Below are positions 1-9,670 of a stretch of 24,397 nt of DNA, piece after piece (positions within the stretch are counted from its first letter, which is position 1; every line of letters begins with the position of its first letter). Both the position numbers and the translations under genes were made by a program. The DNA comes from Jimgerdemannia flammicorona (lineage: Eukaryota > Mucoromycota > Endogonomycetes > Endogonales > Endogonaceae), in assembly GCA_003990745.1 (NCBI GenBank), contig RBNI01001100.1, positions 1 through 24,397 of the forward strand. Reading direction: 5' to 3'. The notes under the pieces were generated by a model. It saw nothing but the letters and a program-made list of their open reading frames with translations. It searched no databases and was not told where the DNA came from.

Positions 1-515
1 AAAAAAAACTAAAAATAAAAAAAAAAAAATTAAATTTCATTAATAAAAAATAAAAAAAAAAAAAAAAGCTAAATAAATATTCTAAGTCTGTAAAATTGTA
101 ATAAATTAATCAAATAATCATTCTATGATCTTAGATTTTAATATCTTTTGTTCTCACAATATTTTCTATTTCTTTAAAAATTTATAAAATTTACTAAAGT
201 TTATAGGTTGGTCATACTGTAATTACATCTGGCAGGCAAATTTGCTTGCAAATGAAATTGATAAAAATAATAATAATAATGCCTGCACAATGTATTGTAC
301 TAAGGGAAAATATGGATGATTGTGCATTGCGCGTCTAATTCACATTGGTTGGATGGTCCGGTGATTGGGAATGAGGAAGATGAAATCCGAAAATGTGCGG
401 TTTCATCATGTGATTTTTTTTTTTTCTTTTTTTGTGATGGAACTGAGTATTTACTCATTATTGTCATGATATAGCGACTAAATGCTAGGTAAAACATTTA
501 AATGGTAGTAATTTT
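1..515. other. AT-rich gene-free left flank
   Basis: No coding region is supported here. The first 70 bases are almost pure A with scattered T and C, the next 230 are AT-rich, and a T-rich tract lies near 411-431. Composition contrasts sharply with the GC-rich genes that begin at 516. It resembles degraded repeat or the 3' flank of the minus-strand gene that follows. No terminal repeats or duplications could be recognised because the window starts inside it. Confidence 0.6.
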
Positions 516-1334
516 CTACAAGTTCATCACGAGGCTCACGACGACGATGACGATGGCGACGAAGCCGTGCTGCATCAACGCAGCAGCGTCGCTCTTGGAG
601 GGAGTGGTGGCGGTAGAGTTGCCGGAGGAAGTGGAGTTGCCGGAGGAAGAGGTGATGGTGGAGTTGATGCAGGCGGACGAATTCCAGTCGGAAGCGTTGG
701 TGGTCAGGATGACATCCGTGCACTGAGATGTGATGGTAGTGATGGTAATGAGAGTTAGATGATGTATGAATAGGGGACGATTTTAACCGGGAATCTCGTA
801 TATGACAGCGGGAAGCGCATGCATACCTGGTAGAGGATGGCTCCCTCACCGCTGTCGAAAATAGTCTGGATGGTAGCGTTGGTGCCATTCGTTGCAAGTG
901 AATTGGCAGAGAGGTCGAAGGGGAAGCAGGAATAGCCTGGGTGATCCATGTTAGTCTTGACAGAGGCAGAGGAATTGGCTGCGGCGGTGAAGTCAGCGTT
1001 CTGGGGGTTGGAGTTGAAGATGATATTGATCTGGAAGGAGGCCTTGACGTGGCCGGACTTAATCTCGACGAAGCCGCCGCCTGAAAAGGGATGGGTGGGA
1101 TGTGTGGGTCAGTTCGGGGAAGGTCGATTGGGATTATTTTCAAAAGACAAGGAAAAATCAGTACTTACTAATGGGGAAGAGCGTACGGTTCTGCAGGGTG
1201 TCGAAGCTACCGCAAGGGCTGGTGGGCTCCTTGTCGGCGACGAAACCCCTGGAGACAGGATAGGTGAGAGTGAAGTGGGCGGAGACGGAGGCCAGGAGGG
1301 CCAAGAGGACGAACAAGAGGGTGAATCGTTGCAT
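516..1334 (-). CDS. BIM1-like copper-binding GPI-anchored protein (LPMO-like X325 family)
   Basis: Three exons: 1334-1169, 1080-827 and 722-516. Both introns are GT-AG, and the joined product is 208 aa. Seen: a classic signal peptide (residues 1-19, cleavage after SVSA) leaving His20 as the mature N-terminus, followed by FTLTYPVSRGF and a CGSF cysteine. The mature protein has four cysteines, many N-glycosylation sequons, a Ser/Thr/Asn-rich tail, and a C-terminal hydrophobic stretch ending VVVSLVMNL, as in GPI-anchor signals. Family knowledge: BIM1/CBI1/X325 proteins share the LPMO fold, bind Cu(II) through the N-terminal His and a second His, lack polysaccharide oxidation, and help copper uptake. 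The His in SGHVKASFQ of exon 2 is a plausible second ligand. A TATAAA on the minus strand lies 64-69 nt upstream. The divergent neighbour is a metalloreductase, which supports a role in copper acquisition. Alternative: a chitin/glucan-active LPMO, less likely from size and the GPI tail. Confidence 0.82.
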
Positions 1335-1649
1335 ATGGAGTAATGGAGAGGGAAAAAGGAAAAAGATGAAAAGTGGTTGAGACAAATAGTTTGCGGCTTT
1401 ATAGCAGGGGGACATAGTAGATTTGTCGGTTCTTCCATTGGAGTGCGCGGTTTTCGCGCCGTCCTGGATTTTGATTGAACAGAATTTGTGACACTTCTCG
1501 TAATATTCTTTCATCCACCGTCCATCCATTCTCCTCGCTTTCTTCTGTTCGCCATCCCATTTATTCCCTTTCTACTTTCATAGCCCACCTGAAACATCCA
1601 ATATACACTCCCGCAATACAATTACCCACTCCCTCGGAACTCACCCAGC
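1335..1649. promoter_or_regulatory. Shared divergent promoter of the BIM1-like and metalloreductase genes
   Basis: 315 bp separate the two divergent start codons, so control elements must be shared or overlapping. A TATAAA on the minus strand (plus-strand tttata at 1398-1403) is well placed for the BIM1-like gene. The reductase side is C/T-rich before its ATG, typical of fungal core promoters. No copper-response element could be assigned with confidence by eye. Confidence 0.55.
1398..1403 (-). promoter_or_regulatory. TATA box candidate for the BIM1-like gene
   Basis: The minus strand reads TATAAA here, inside GCTATAAAGC, 64-69 nt upstream of the ATG at 1334. Position and sequence fit a core promoter TATA element. 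No transcript start is known. Confidence 0.5.
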
Positions 1650-3619
1650 ATGGACCAAGACAGCATGGACATGGGCATGGACATGAGCATGATATCGGCC
1701 ACCCTGCCATATACCATTGAGCTCCTCTACGCCGCCTACCTCTGCGCCTTCGTTTGCACCGCCATCCTATTCCTCACCCTCCGCTACCATCTCGTCCACC
1801 TCCTCCAACGCGTCGACACCCCCGAAGGCAGCGACCAAAACCCCTCACCCGCATCCTCACCCTCGGCCTCAGCCCCATCGACTATCTCGCCCTTCCGACT
1901 ACGTAACTCCCAGCGAACCGCAGAGCGCCTCCTCCGGATCAACAGCTACCTGACGAACAAGCTATCGTACACGCCGTACATCGGTCCGCTCTTCCTACCG
2001 GCCGTTGGGACCATCCTTTTGGGACTGGTTTTCACGAGCATCATCGCGACGGTACTGCTTCTGAATGCCGACCTGATTCTCAATCCGAACCGTGCCGGGT
2101 TCCTCGCGCTTACTACTGTGCCGTTCAGCATCGCGCTTGCGAACAAGAACTCGATCATTACCGCGCTGACTGGGATCTCGCACGAGAAGCTGAATCGGTT
2201 ACATCGGTGGATGGCGACAGCGACGGTCATCCTCGCCACCGTGCACATGTCTCTCTGGATCGATCAGGTATGTCTTTTATTATTATTATTTTTCATTTTA
2301 TTTTTCCGCCACTATCTCTACTCTTGTACGTGATCTTTCACATTGGTCTGCGTCTTCTAAACCCCTCTTCCTCCCTGACCTCCTCAGTGGAGACCCTTCG
2401 TCTGGTTCCTGAATCTCCAACTTGAGAGCACAAAGGTCATCTACGGTCTCGCAACCTACAGCACGCTATGTCTCCTCTTCCTCCTCTCGCTCCCACCCAT
2501 CCGATACCGCCTCTTCCGATTCTTCGCCTTTCTGCACCGCCTACTCGCCCTTCTCTTCCTAATTCTGGTCTGCCTCCACACGGCCTACGCCCCGCGTTTC
2601 ATCCTCACGGGTCTCCTCCTCCTCCTTCTCGACAACCTCATCTCCTACTCAATAAAAACGCACCTCTCCCGCGCCCGCATCTCAATCCTCCCCGCCCGCT
2701 GCACGCGCTTGACCCTTGCCTGCGATCTATCTCCGCGCGCGGGCCACCACGTATACGTGCTCGTCCCCGCCGTGTCGTGGTGGCAGTGGCATCCGTTTAC
2801 GGTGTCGGCCATCTTGCCTGGCGGGAAGACTGGCGGAGGGGCGTTCACAGTTCATGCGCAGGCCGTGGGTAGATTTACCGAAAGATTGTATGCGTTGAAG
2901 GATGGGACCGAGTGTCTGGCGATCGTCGCTGGGCCGTATGGTGTGCCGCCAAGGGTGGATACATATGGGGCAGTGCTGTTGGTGGCGGGGGGGTCGGGCG
3001 CCACGTTTACAATGGGGTTGTTGAAGGAGATGATGAGAAGTGTGGAGAGAGGAGGAGTGACGAAAAGGGTCGAGTTCGTTTGGTGCATTTCCGGGCAAGG
3101 TACGTTTCGCTATTTCCTTATTTTCTTCCTTCCTTCGGTTTTGTATTCATTCCCACATTCCATTAGCCCAATTAGCCTGGTTCCGCAAGGACCTGGACAC
3201 TGCGCTTCTTTCGACCATGGACACAAACTTCTCGCTTACGATCCGGATCTTCATACGCGAGGAAGGCGACGATGGCCCAGTCGACATTGGCGAGTGCTTC
3301 CAGTCCTCAGGGCCGCTCAAGTCATTCGACTGCGATCCGCGGGTTCAGCTTGTGACCGGGCGTGCGCGCGCCGAGGACGTCCTGCGAGGGTTCGTCGGCG
3401 ATTGCGCGGCCGGGGAGGGTGTCTGCGTTGTCGGTAGGTGGTTTTGGCTTCTTTGATCCGTATGGGTTCCAAACTCTGGTTCTAATCCTGTTCCGATTCC
3501 TTCGCGTTGTAGCGTGCGGCCCCTCCTCTCTAGTTGCCGACGTGAGCAACGCGGTGGCGAGGACGTCGTCGTTGTCGGGACCGAGGATAGATTTACACTG
3601 CGAGAGGTACTCGCTCTAG
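1650..3619 (+). CDS. Ferric/cupric reductase (FRE family, NADPH-dependent transmembrane metalloreductase)
   Basis: Four exons: 1650-2267, 2388-3099, 3176-3433 and 3513-3619, giving 564 aa. Family role: passes electrons from cytosolic NADPH through FAD and two hemes to reduce Fe(III) or Cu(II) outside the cell. Seen: about six hydrophobic segments in residues 25-290. Two heme-ligand pairs with the family's spacing are visible, His185/His199 (LHRW...TVH) and His256/His270 (FLHR...CLH). The FAD motif HPFTVS starts at residue 341, the nucleotide-binding segment VLLVAGGSGATF lies near 402-413, and the C-terminal ACGPSSLV motif lies near 530. Odd: the first 14 residues hold six Met in an MxMxM pattern (MDQDSMDMGMDMSM), like the Mets motifs of Ctr copper transporters. 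That pattern, together with the divergent BIM1-like neighbour, suggests copper as a substrate (inference). There is no classical signal peptide; the first hydrophobic segment probably acts as the anchor. Confidence 0.88.
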
Positions 3620-3852
3620 AGACAAACATTTCGTATCCGTTCATACATGTTTTCATACGCACTTTAGCTTATTTTATTTCCGCTAAAAAAAAATCGCGGA
3701 TACACGCCGCCGCTATTTACAGTATATGTATTTTATGCCCTCATTTCGTTGTTTCATGTGCCGCGCGTTACATGACGTTGTTTGCAACGCGTCAGGGAGT
3801 GATCTTGTATTCATTCCCGTAGCAATCCATGTATACATAAGTACCTGATATG

Positions 3853-3858
3853 AATAAA
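3853..3858 (+). terminator. Polyadenylation signal candidate for the metalloreductase
   Basis: AATAAA lies 234 nt after the stop codon, upstream of the T-run that begins at 3877. It is a plausible 3'-end signal, but fungal 3'-end elements are degenerate and no transcript evidence is available. Confidence 0.4.
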
Positions 3859-3874
3859 ATCGTCGCACGGCTAG

Positions 3875-3876
<2 letters not shown>

Positions 3877-3910
<34 letters not shown>
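3877..3910. repeat. Poly(T) run of 34
   Basis: An uninterrupted homopolymer directly precedes a GC-rich stretch and the fold-back repeat. It could be the reverse-complemented poly(A) of an old insertion, but no flanking duplication was found. Confidence 0.9.
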
Positions 3911-3911
<1 letters not shown>

Positions 3912-3963
3912 ACGGGCGCGTCACACTTGACAGACGCGTCGACATCAAAGTCGAGTCACAAAA

Positions 3964-4118
3964 GTATAAATAAGGGAATCAGCAGGTGTCCCGAGCAGTA
4001 TACATAATCGTGGGCGTGATGAGAGAGAGGGTCAAAGTTTGGGCTCGTGGTTAGGTGGGAACGGTCACGCCCATGATTATGTACTGCTGGGGACACCTGC
4101 TGGTTCCCTTATTTATAC
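3964..4118. repeat. Long fold-back inverted repeat (hairpin, MITE-like)
   Basis: The left arm is 3964-4019 and the right arm 4065-4118, around a 45-nt loop. Aligning the left arm to the reverse complement of the right gives only three substitutions and one 2-nt indel. The arms start GTATAAATAAGGGAA at their outer edges and end GGGCGTGA at the loop. Two of the substitutions are transitions (T/C, G/A). It lies in the convergent gap between two genes. It could be a small non-autonomous fold-back element or encode a hairpin RNA. No target-site duplication was found at the arm ends. Confidence 0.85.
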
Positions 4119-4833
4119 GTGGGAACCATCCCGCGGATCAAACTCACCGCGCCATATTTTCCGGCTATTATTATCATTATTCCCCGAGATTTTTGCTCAG
4201 GGCCTCAACCGATGAATGGCACCAAGATTCGAAAAGCAAAGCACGATTCGATTCGATTCGCGCGTCGAGCTAGACTGACCTGACTAAGCATATGTTTGGA
4301 AAACCGCAACAGGATAAGGTTCCATGTTTTTCCTTCTGCCCAAATGAGGACCGCGACGTTCAATTACGAGTCTCGTATTACAGAAGCGGACTGCATTGCC
4401 CATCGGGACGAGTTTGATCTGTTTTTTTGTTTGTTTGCTTGTTTGTTGCCATATAGCGTTAGGCCGTGATGACAAACCCAGTTTTGTTTGAACCGCTGGT
4501 GTAGCGTTGAACTTTTGATCCATGCGAAAACTGGAGAAAGGGTAGCAGCGCAGGAACGGGATTTCTCCGTTTCAAAAAATGAACTACAAGTCGTCCTTAT
4601 GAGGGTCAATTAGTTTGTAGTCGGTATCGAGATTATCACGATCGATCGACAGGATCGTGGTTGGTAAAAGGAACAAATTGTAACCTATCACTAGAGCGAG
4701 AACAGTGTGACAATAAAAATGTCTGTGCGCTCCTCATCGAAGCAGGATATCGAAAAACAAAGCCGAAAATCCCCTCTCGAGACCAAATTACCTCAATTCG
4801 CGGCCTTGGTCCCGCCTCCTCCTCCTTTGCCTC

Positions 4834-5823
4834 TCACGCCTTCCCCTCATACACCTCCCCCAACGCCTTCGCAACTTCTCCTGCAAGCAGTTCATGTCCC
4901 TTCGTCGTCACATGCACCGAATCCCAATAAAAATGGCTCGCGATCTCCCCCTGGGGAACAAACCTCCTCCCATCCAGTGCCACGCACTGCTGCTTCACAT
5001 TCTGGAATCCGTACTTCTCGCCCTGTTTATCCAGCCCAGAAAACAACTTATCAGTCTCAAACACGGTCAACTCAATCTCTGGGTTCTTTTGCTTATACTC
5101 CCGCGTATAGGCATTGAGGTTCTCATTGAACTTTGCGGAGACGGTGGTGGCAACACCACGCTCGAGCGTACTTCGAAATGGGTGGTGGAACAAGCCGGCG
5201 GCCTGCGGGTGAAAGTAAGGAAGGTTTCCGAGGTCTGCGCTGCGAAAGAGGAGGAAGTGACGGGCTGTCGGGAGGGAGCTGCGGAGGAGGGAGACGGCGC
5301 GGAGGAGATTGAGGGCCGAGTGGTTGGCGGAGAGGAGTTTGTCAACGTGGAAGTCGTTGCCGCTCGAGAAGAGGGCATAAAGGGCCGTGGAGGCGGTGGA
5401 GGGGTTGGTCGGGAGGTAGACTTTTTGGATCTGTTGGTAAATGCCGTTGACGGGGAGGTTGGCAGGAGAGGTGTGGCCTGGAATGGAGTATGGAGAATAT
5501 TTAGACTGATTTGGAGAGAAAAAGTGCAAAATCTATGTGATCGGAGCGATGTTGTACGCACCTTGCACGAAATTATTATCCGTCGTGGCCCCGCCCTCGG
5601 CGTAATTCTCCAACGTCAGTCCGAGGTTCTTTGCCAAGTACTCACACCATACCGGACCGTTAGAGTATTTTTTATCGTAAGGCGGCGAGGGCGGAAACTT
5701 TCCTTGTGTGAGGTTGAAATTATGCCCAGTATCCGAATACGAGTCGCCAAACACCACAAGTCTGTTGAACGGGAGCGATATAGACGCTGGGGCGAGAACG
5801 GAGGGAAGGCGATGCATAGGCAT
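4834..5823 (-). CDS. GDSL esterase / CE16-like acetylesterase
   Basis: Two exons, 5823-5562 and 5477-4834, encode 301 aa. The intron uses GTGCGT-CAG and joins NNFVQ to GHTSPANLP. Seen: block I GDSYSDTG with nucleophile Ser28, block II glycine in YAEGGATTDN near residue 77, block III GND in LFSSGNDF, and block V WDSVHVTT with the Asp273/His276 dyad. Family: SGNH hydrolases of the CE16 type remove acetyl groups from oligosaccharides, usually outside the cell. Length fits a CE16 catalytic domain. Odd: the N-terminus before GDSY is only 25 residues with two prolines and weak hydrophobicity, so a secretion signal is unconvincing. An unseen upstream exon or an intracellular form is possible. Another SGNH family remains an alternative to CE16. 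Confidence 0.82.
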
Positions 5824-6030
5824 GGCTGTATGAGGGAGGGAGGTTTGGCTGATACCGATAGCATGTCATGTGCTAAATTTTCCTGATGTGGCACTGCTTA
5901 TGATGTCACAAAGACGAAGGTATGCCAGGAACAAGGAATCTTTTCGCTTAACACTTCACGCCACCCATTCCCACTTCGACGAATTCGACCACCCACATTT
6001 TCGTATTGTAAAGAAAAGAGCGATTCAGAC
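5824..6030. promoter_or_regulatory. Shared divergent promoter of the GDSL esterase and myosin light chain genes
   Basis: 207 bp separate the two proposed start codons. A TGATGTCA octamer at 5901-5908 is a one-base variant of the CRE/ATF palindrome and resembles elements in two other promoters of this window. No clear TATA box was seen. Confidence 0.4.
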
Positions 6031-6945
6031 ATGGTACGTATAGGAGGGACGTTACCTATCATGTTTTAGCTTCCGAGAAACGAGTGCGAGGCGTTAACGG
6101 ACTGCGCCCACACAAGCCAGTAGTACTGGGAGTCTAGTCTCACATACATCCTCGTCTTCACTTTAAACAATTTAACTCCTCCCTCATACTTTGCTTCATG
6201 CGTTTCCTATACCTCCCACCTACGCTCGTCCCGGTCTGCACACTATCAGTCGGCCCGGAAACAGAAGAACAAGCGCGCGGCACGTAAGAACTCGAACGTG
6301 TTTACCATGTTCGACCAGAAGCAAATCGCCGAGTTCAAGGAAGTCTTCTCCATGATGGACTTTAATGGCGACAATTTCGTCGACGAGGACGACTTAAGCT
6401 ACTGGTTCAGCCAGCTCGGTGGGTGTGCAGGGGGGTTTTTTGGGGGGGGAGGAAGGGGGGGAACGAAGGCGGTAGGACAGTGGAATTGGGGGCTCATTTT
6501 CGAAATTAAAAATTCGACAAACTCCCGCAGCTCCGGGCCAACCTCCCTCCGCCGAGCACATCGCGGACATGATTTCCGAAGCGCCTGGGCACATCAACTT
6601 CACGATGTTCCTGACGCTGATGGGGGAGAAGCTTTCTGGGACGGACCCTGAACACGAAATTCTGCAGGCATTCGAGTGCTTCGACGACGAGGGCAAGGGT
6701 GTCATTAACGCTGACGAGTTTCGTGAGTGGATGACCACCATGGGAGATAGGTTTACGGATGAGGAGGTGAGTTGCGGTCGGGAAGTGCTGTGTTTGTGTA
6801 TGAATGAGTAAGTGATCATGTCTGATAGTATATGTATATTCGCGCCACCTCGCAGGTCGACATTATGTTCAAAGGCGCGCCCGTAGACGCCAATAATAAC
6901 TTTAACTACCGCGAGTTCGTAAGGGTGCTTAAACACGGAGAGTGA
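6031..6945 (+). CDS. rlc1: Myosin II regulatory light chain (EF-hand)
   Basis: Proposed exons: 6031-6033 (ATG only), 6250-6418, 6531-6766 and 6856-6945, giving 165 aa. Family role: binds the IQ motif of the myosin II heavy chain and tunes the contractile ring at cytokinesis. Seen: a basic N-terminus (KNKRAARK) followed by NSNVFTMFDQ, which matches the animal RLC phospho-site context and makes Ser16 the likely regulatory site. The first EF-hand loop, DFNGDNFVDEDD at 38-49, has the metal ligands. GHINFTMFL, GDRFTDEE and FNYREFVRVLKHGE are the other conserved RLC blocks. The second EF-hand region (CFDDEGKGVINADE) looks partly degenerate, as usual for RLCs. The ATG-only exon rests on ATG|GTACGT at 6031-6039 and the acceptor at 6248-6249 in frame with SARKQKNK. 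An alternative start at Met21 would lose the phospho-site. A calmodulin or Cdc4-like chain is less likely because of the NSNVF block. Confidence 0.82.
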
Positions 6946-7459
6946 GCTCGTGCGGGTGGTTTGATGGTAGAGTCACTCGGCGGCAGTGAATTTTGATTAG
7001 GTATTATATATGGTGTACCATTTCGTTTGTGATTTTCTTATTTCATAATCGTTTCTTGTCCTTTGATGAAATATAATCTGGTATTCCAAGCCGTGAGGAT
7101 AATCACGCCTGGCATAAGCAAGGCTCTCCAATCCTATATACTACAACCCGTGCTTGAAGCAAGATTATTGAGAACGCTTATAAAAGCACCCATGCCCTGA
7201 AAGAGAATGAACGAACCAAACTATCATATCCCATTTTATTTTTAATATACCCGTTCTAACCACATCTATCATTAGAACCCCACTATGCTGTTACCCGAAC
7301 GGACAATCCTGTCACGCTTTCTGCTCTTGCTGCGCGGCCTGCCCTGCCGGGGGGGGTAGGAGCGGTTGACCCTGCGTGAGGTTAAGGGAAAGCAAAGGTC
7401 AATCGGACGACAGTAAAAAAAAACAACGATAAGAGCAAGTCGGACATGTTTGGAGGCGA

Positions 7460-7495
7460 GAATTCGCTTGTATCCAGGAATTCGCTTGTATCCAG
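7460..7495. repeat. 18-bp tandem duplication
   Basis: GAATTCGCTTGTATCCAG occurs twice in perfect head-to-tail array (7460-7477 and 7478-7495). It looks like a recent local duplication in the convergent gap. Confidence 0.9.
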
Positions 7496-7541
7496 GGGGG
7501 CCGGGACAACTCTTGAGCATCGCGCTTGAAATCCCCTCCCA

Positions 7542-7542
<1 letters not shown>

Positions 7543-7575
<33 letters not shown>

Positions 7576-7624
7576 CCCTTATAACTCTCCTCCGCAATCC
7601 CGCCAAACAAAAAAAAAAAAAAAA
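7543..7624. repeat. Two poly(A) runs (30 and 16)
   Basis: A30 at 7543-7572 and A16 at 7609-7624 are separated by a C/T-rich 36-nt stretch. On the strand of TIM50 they are T-runs just downstream of its stop codon. Confidence 0.9.
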
Positions 7625-7640
7625 CCCCCCCCTCCCCAGA

Positions 7641-9670
7641 TTAATATTCCTTCCATACCTGCGATACGTTTGTCAACAACTGCCATACTGTCAACCTCAT
7701 CTCCTTCATCTGCCTTTGCTGCTCCTCGAGGTTGTTCTTCATCTGTTCCTCGGCGGCCTTCCTCATCTCGTCATGCTCGTTCGCGAACTGCTCCCGGTAC
7801 TGCCTGCGGACCTGGTCGAGGTAGGAGGGCGGTGGGCCCTGTTCCTCGGCGGGGGAGCCGTGCCCCAGGAGCGAGGCTAGGCCCTTCTTGTGCTTGCGTT
7901 GTGCATGCTCCTCCTCCCATTGCTTCTTGATCGACTCGTTCATTATCCGCTCGCGGAGCGCCCACTCGTGTGGAATGTCCCTGCCCGAGAAGGATTGGAG
8001 GACTGGCCGGATGTCTTCCACGTTGGTGAGGGCGATGGCTATTGGGGATCGTGTTAGTTGACATGGTCAGATTTGCACACACTGACACAATATCCCCACA
8101 ATTTCTTCTCTGCCTCCCGCCTCACATCCTCTCCACCAACCCAATCCCCTACTTCTTCCCGACTCGTCATACACCCACCTTCCAAGAATGGCACATAATC
8201 CAACAGCCCCCTATCGTTCGGTTCCCCTTTCCATGGCTTAAGGGGGATGGCATTCTCGGGCTGCAGGGCGTACGAATCCGGGTTGGAATCCATGATGATG
8301 ACTTTGGAAAGGTCACGGTTGAGATGGCTCAGGTCCTTAACCAGCTTCCCGTCTACCTGGCGGCATGCCTCGCGGTAGACACGGTACATGATGCACTGGT
8401 ACGGGTCAAGCTTGTCCAGAATGGGGTTCACATTCTATGGTGAGAAGGATGGGAGGTGAGTAGCTTGAAGGCGAAGGTGAATGAGTGGGAAAGGGGGTTT
8501 ACCGTACCATGGCGCTCTGAGAAGTGAAAACGACAATCTCGTAGAATTGGGAGAGGTAGGCGAGAAAGTAGTCTATGCCGGGGCGCTTGGCGTGGCGCCA
8601 TCCGTGTTCTTTCTATTGGGTCGAGGGGCGAGGAAGGCGGGAATGATGAGTGCGGATCTTGTGAATGTGATTGAGGAAAATGGTTTAGAGGAAGACAGGC
8701 AGCATGCTGCCCTCCACAGCACATTCATCCATACACCAAGACAAATCCAGGACATCCAGCCAGAATAGCGCATACGTACATCCCAGGTGGAATAGATGAG
8801 GGTCTCGTCGAGATTGATGACGAGGGTGAAAGGGCGTTGGTAAGGGTCCGGTAGGGGCTCGGGCAGAATCTTGTCCCAGATAGGGTTCGTGAGGGACTGC
8901 GAGTCGGATCAAGAATAGAGTAAAAGATCAGAAATTATCGCGATGTTCCCGCGAGGCAATCGGCACAGGATTATATTCCGACGTACACTGTGAAGCTCGT
9001 TCCAGCGGTCACGAGCGCGGTGAAAGGCGGCGAGGGTTAGGTTGTTGTTCACGTACTGGGAGGGTGTGAGAGGGAAAGGTGGATGAGCGTACATGGTCGC
9101 GGATCCTGTATGGGGGGAATGATCGAGAAGTGCAAAAAAAAAAAAAAAAAAAAAAGACGCGAACCTTGTCTTCACGGCCGTCGTCGAAGGGTCGGCCTGT
9201 TCGAACACGCGAATGGCGGATCAGCACGAGACAAACGTGTTTAGTCCAAGCGAATCTTCAAGCCCCAAAAACGATGATGACTTACCAAAATACGCCAGCC
9301 CGCTCCCAAGCAGCCCGGTGACCAAGCCCGACCCGATGGCCCATTCCCTCCAGTTTGATTGGGTCTGACCGGGCGCCTTGGACGGCTTCTTGTTGCCCTT
9401 AGGGGCAGTGGGGGCGGTCTTAGACGCGAGGCTCTGGCTACCGGTCCGCTGAGCGAGGACCTCAGCGGCGAGACTCTGGGCCTGCGACGGGCGTGTTGTT
9501 GCAGGGGATGGCCCTCCTGGCCGCGTGGTTTCGGAAGTGTAGGCGCGCGGGACGGTTGATCGAGTCACTCGGAGGTATGAGGAAGAGGAGGAGGAGAAGG
9601 AGGAGGGGAAGGCGGCGCGGAAGCGTGGTAGAGAGCGGACGAGGTGTGCTGATAGGGTTGCCATTAGCAT
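7641..9670 (-). CDS. tim50: TIM50, mitochondrial presequence receptor of the TIM23 translocase
   Basis: Seven exons: 9670-9286, 9196-9165, 9055-8987, 8896-8780, 8612-8508, 8434-8179 and 8038-7641, giving 453 aa. Role: inner-membrane receptor that takes presequences from the outer membrane and gates the TIM23 channel. Seen: an Arg/Ser-rich matrix-targeting N-terminus, one membrane segment near residues 108-128 ([19 protein letters not shown]), GRPFDDG, then the FCP1-like domain ([35 protein letters not shown]). A charged Glu/Gln/Lys-rich C-terminus looks helical. The phosphatase signature DxDx(T/V) reads N190-L-D192-E-T, so the nucleophile Asp is replaced, consistent with TIM50's receptor role. 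Intron 2 has a weak GTTCGC donor and a 22-T tract. Its acceptor is set at CCCAG before YVNNNL because the earlier CAG at GATCC leads into a stop. The start could also be the ATG at 9664. Confidence 0.88.

Larger units (their letters stand above)
3620..4833. other. Convergent intergenic region without a gene
   Basis: This 1.2-kb gap lies between the 3' ends of the reductase (plus) and the GDSL esterase (minus). It contains an AATAAA at 3853-3858, a 34-T run at 3877-3910, a long inverted repeat at 3964-4118, a short CGATT-type pentanucleotide repeat near 4244-4260 and a GTTT-rich tract near 4421-4447. Short reading frames here show no family features. Confidence 0.6.
6946..7640. other. Convergent intergenic region with A-runs and a tandem duplication
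   Basis: The gap between the 3' ends of the light chain gene and TIM50 holds no supported gene. It contains an 18-bp perfect tandem duplication (7460-7495), poly(A) runs of 30 (7543-7572) and 16 (7609-7624), and a C-run just before the TIM50 stop. Short frames through these runs are artefacts of the homopolymers. Confidence 0.6.

Noticed and set aside
478..1143. 221-codon minus-strand frame rich in Pro, Ser, Arg and His
   Set aside because: It overlaps the BIM1-like exons in another frame, reads through both introns and has no recognisable domain.
4894..5886. 330-codon plus-strand open frame over the GDSL esterase
   Set aside because: It runs antisense to the esterase, which shows GDSY, GND and DSVH motifs in order. 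The plus frame is low-complexity Gly/Glu/Arg-rich and spans the esterase intron.
7272..7610. Minus-strand frame with a Phe run
   Set aside because: The Phe run is the translation of the A30 tract on the other strand. There are no codon-level or family signals.
9057..9108. Possible frameshift or stop in TIM50 after GREDK
   Set aside because: Using the first CAG (before GATCC) gives a stop, but the next acceptor CCCAG restores frame into [11 protein letters not shown]. This is a splice-site choice, not a broken gene.
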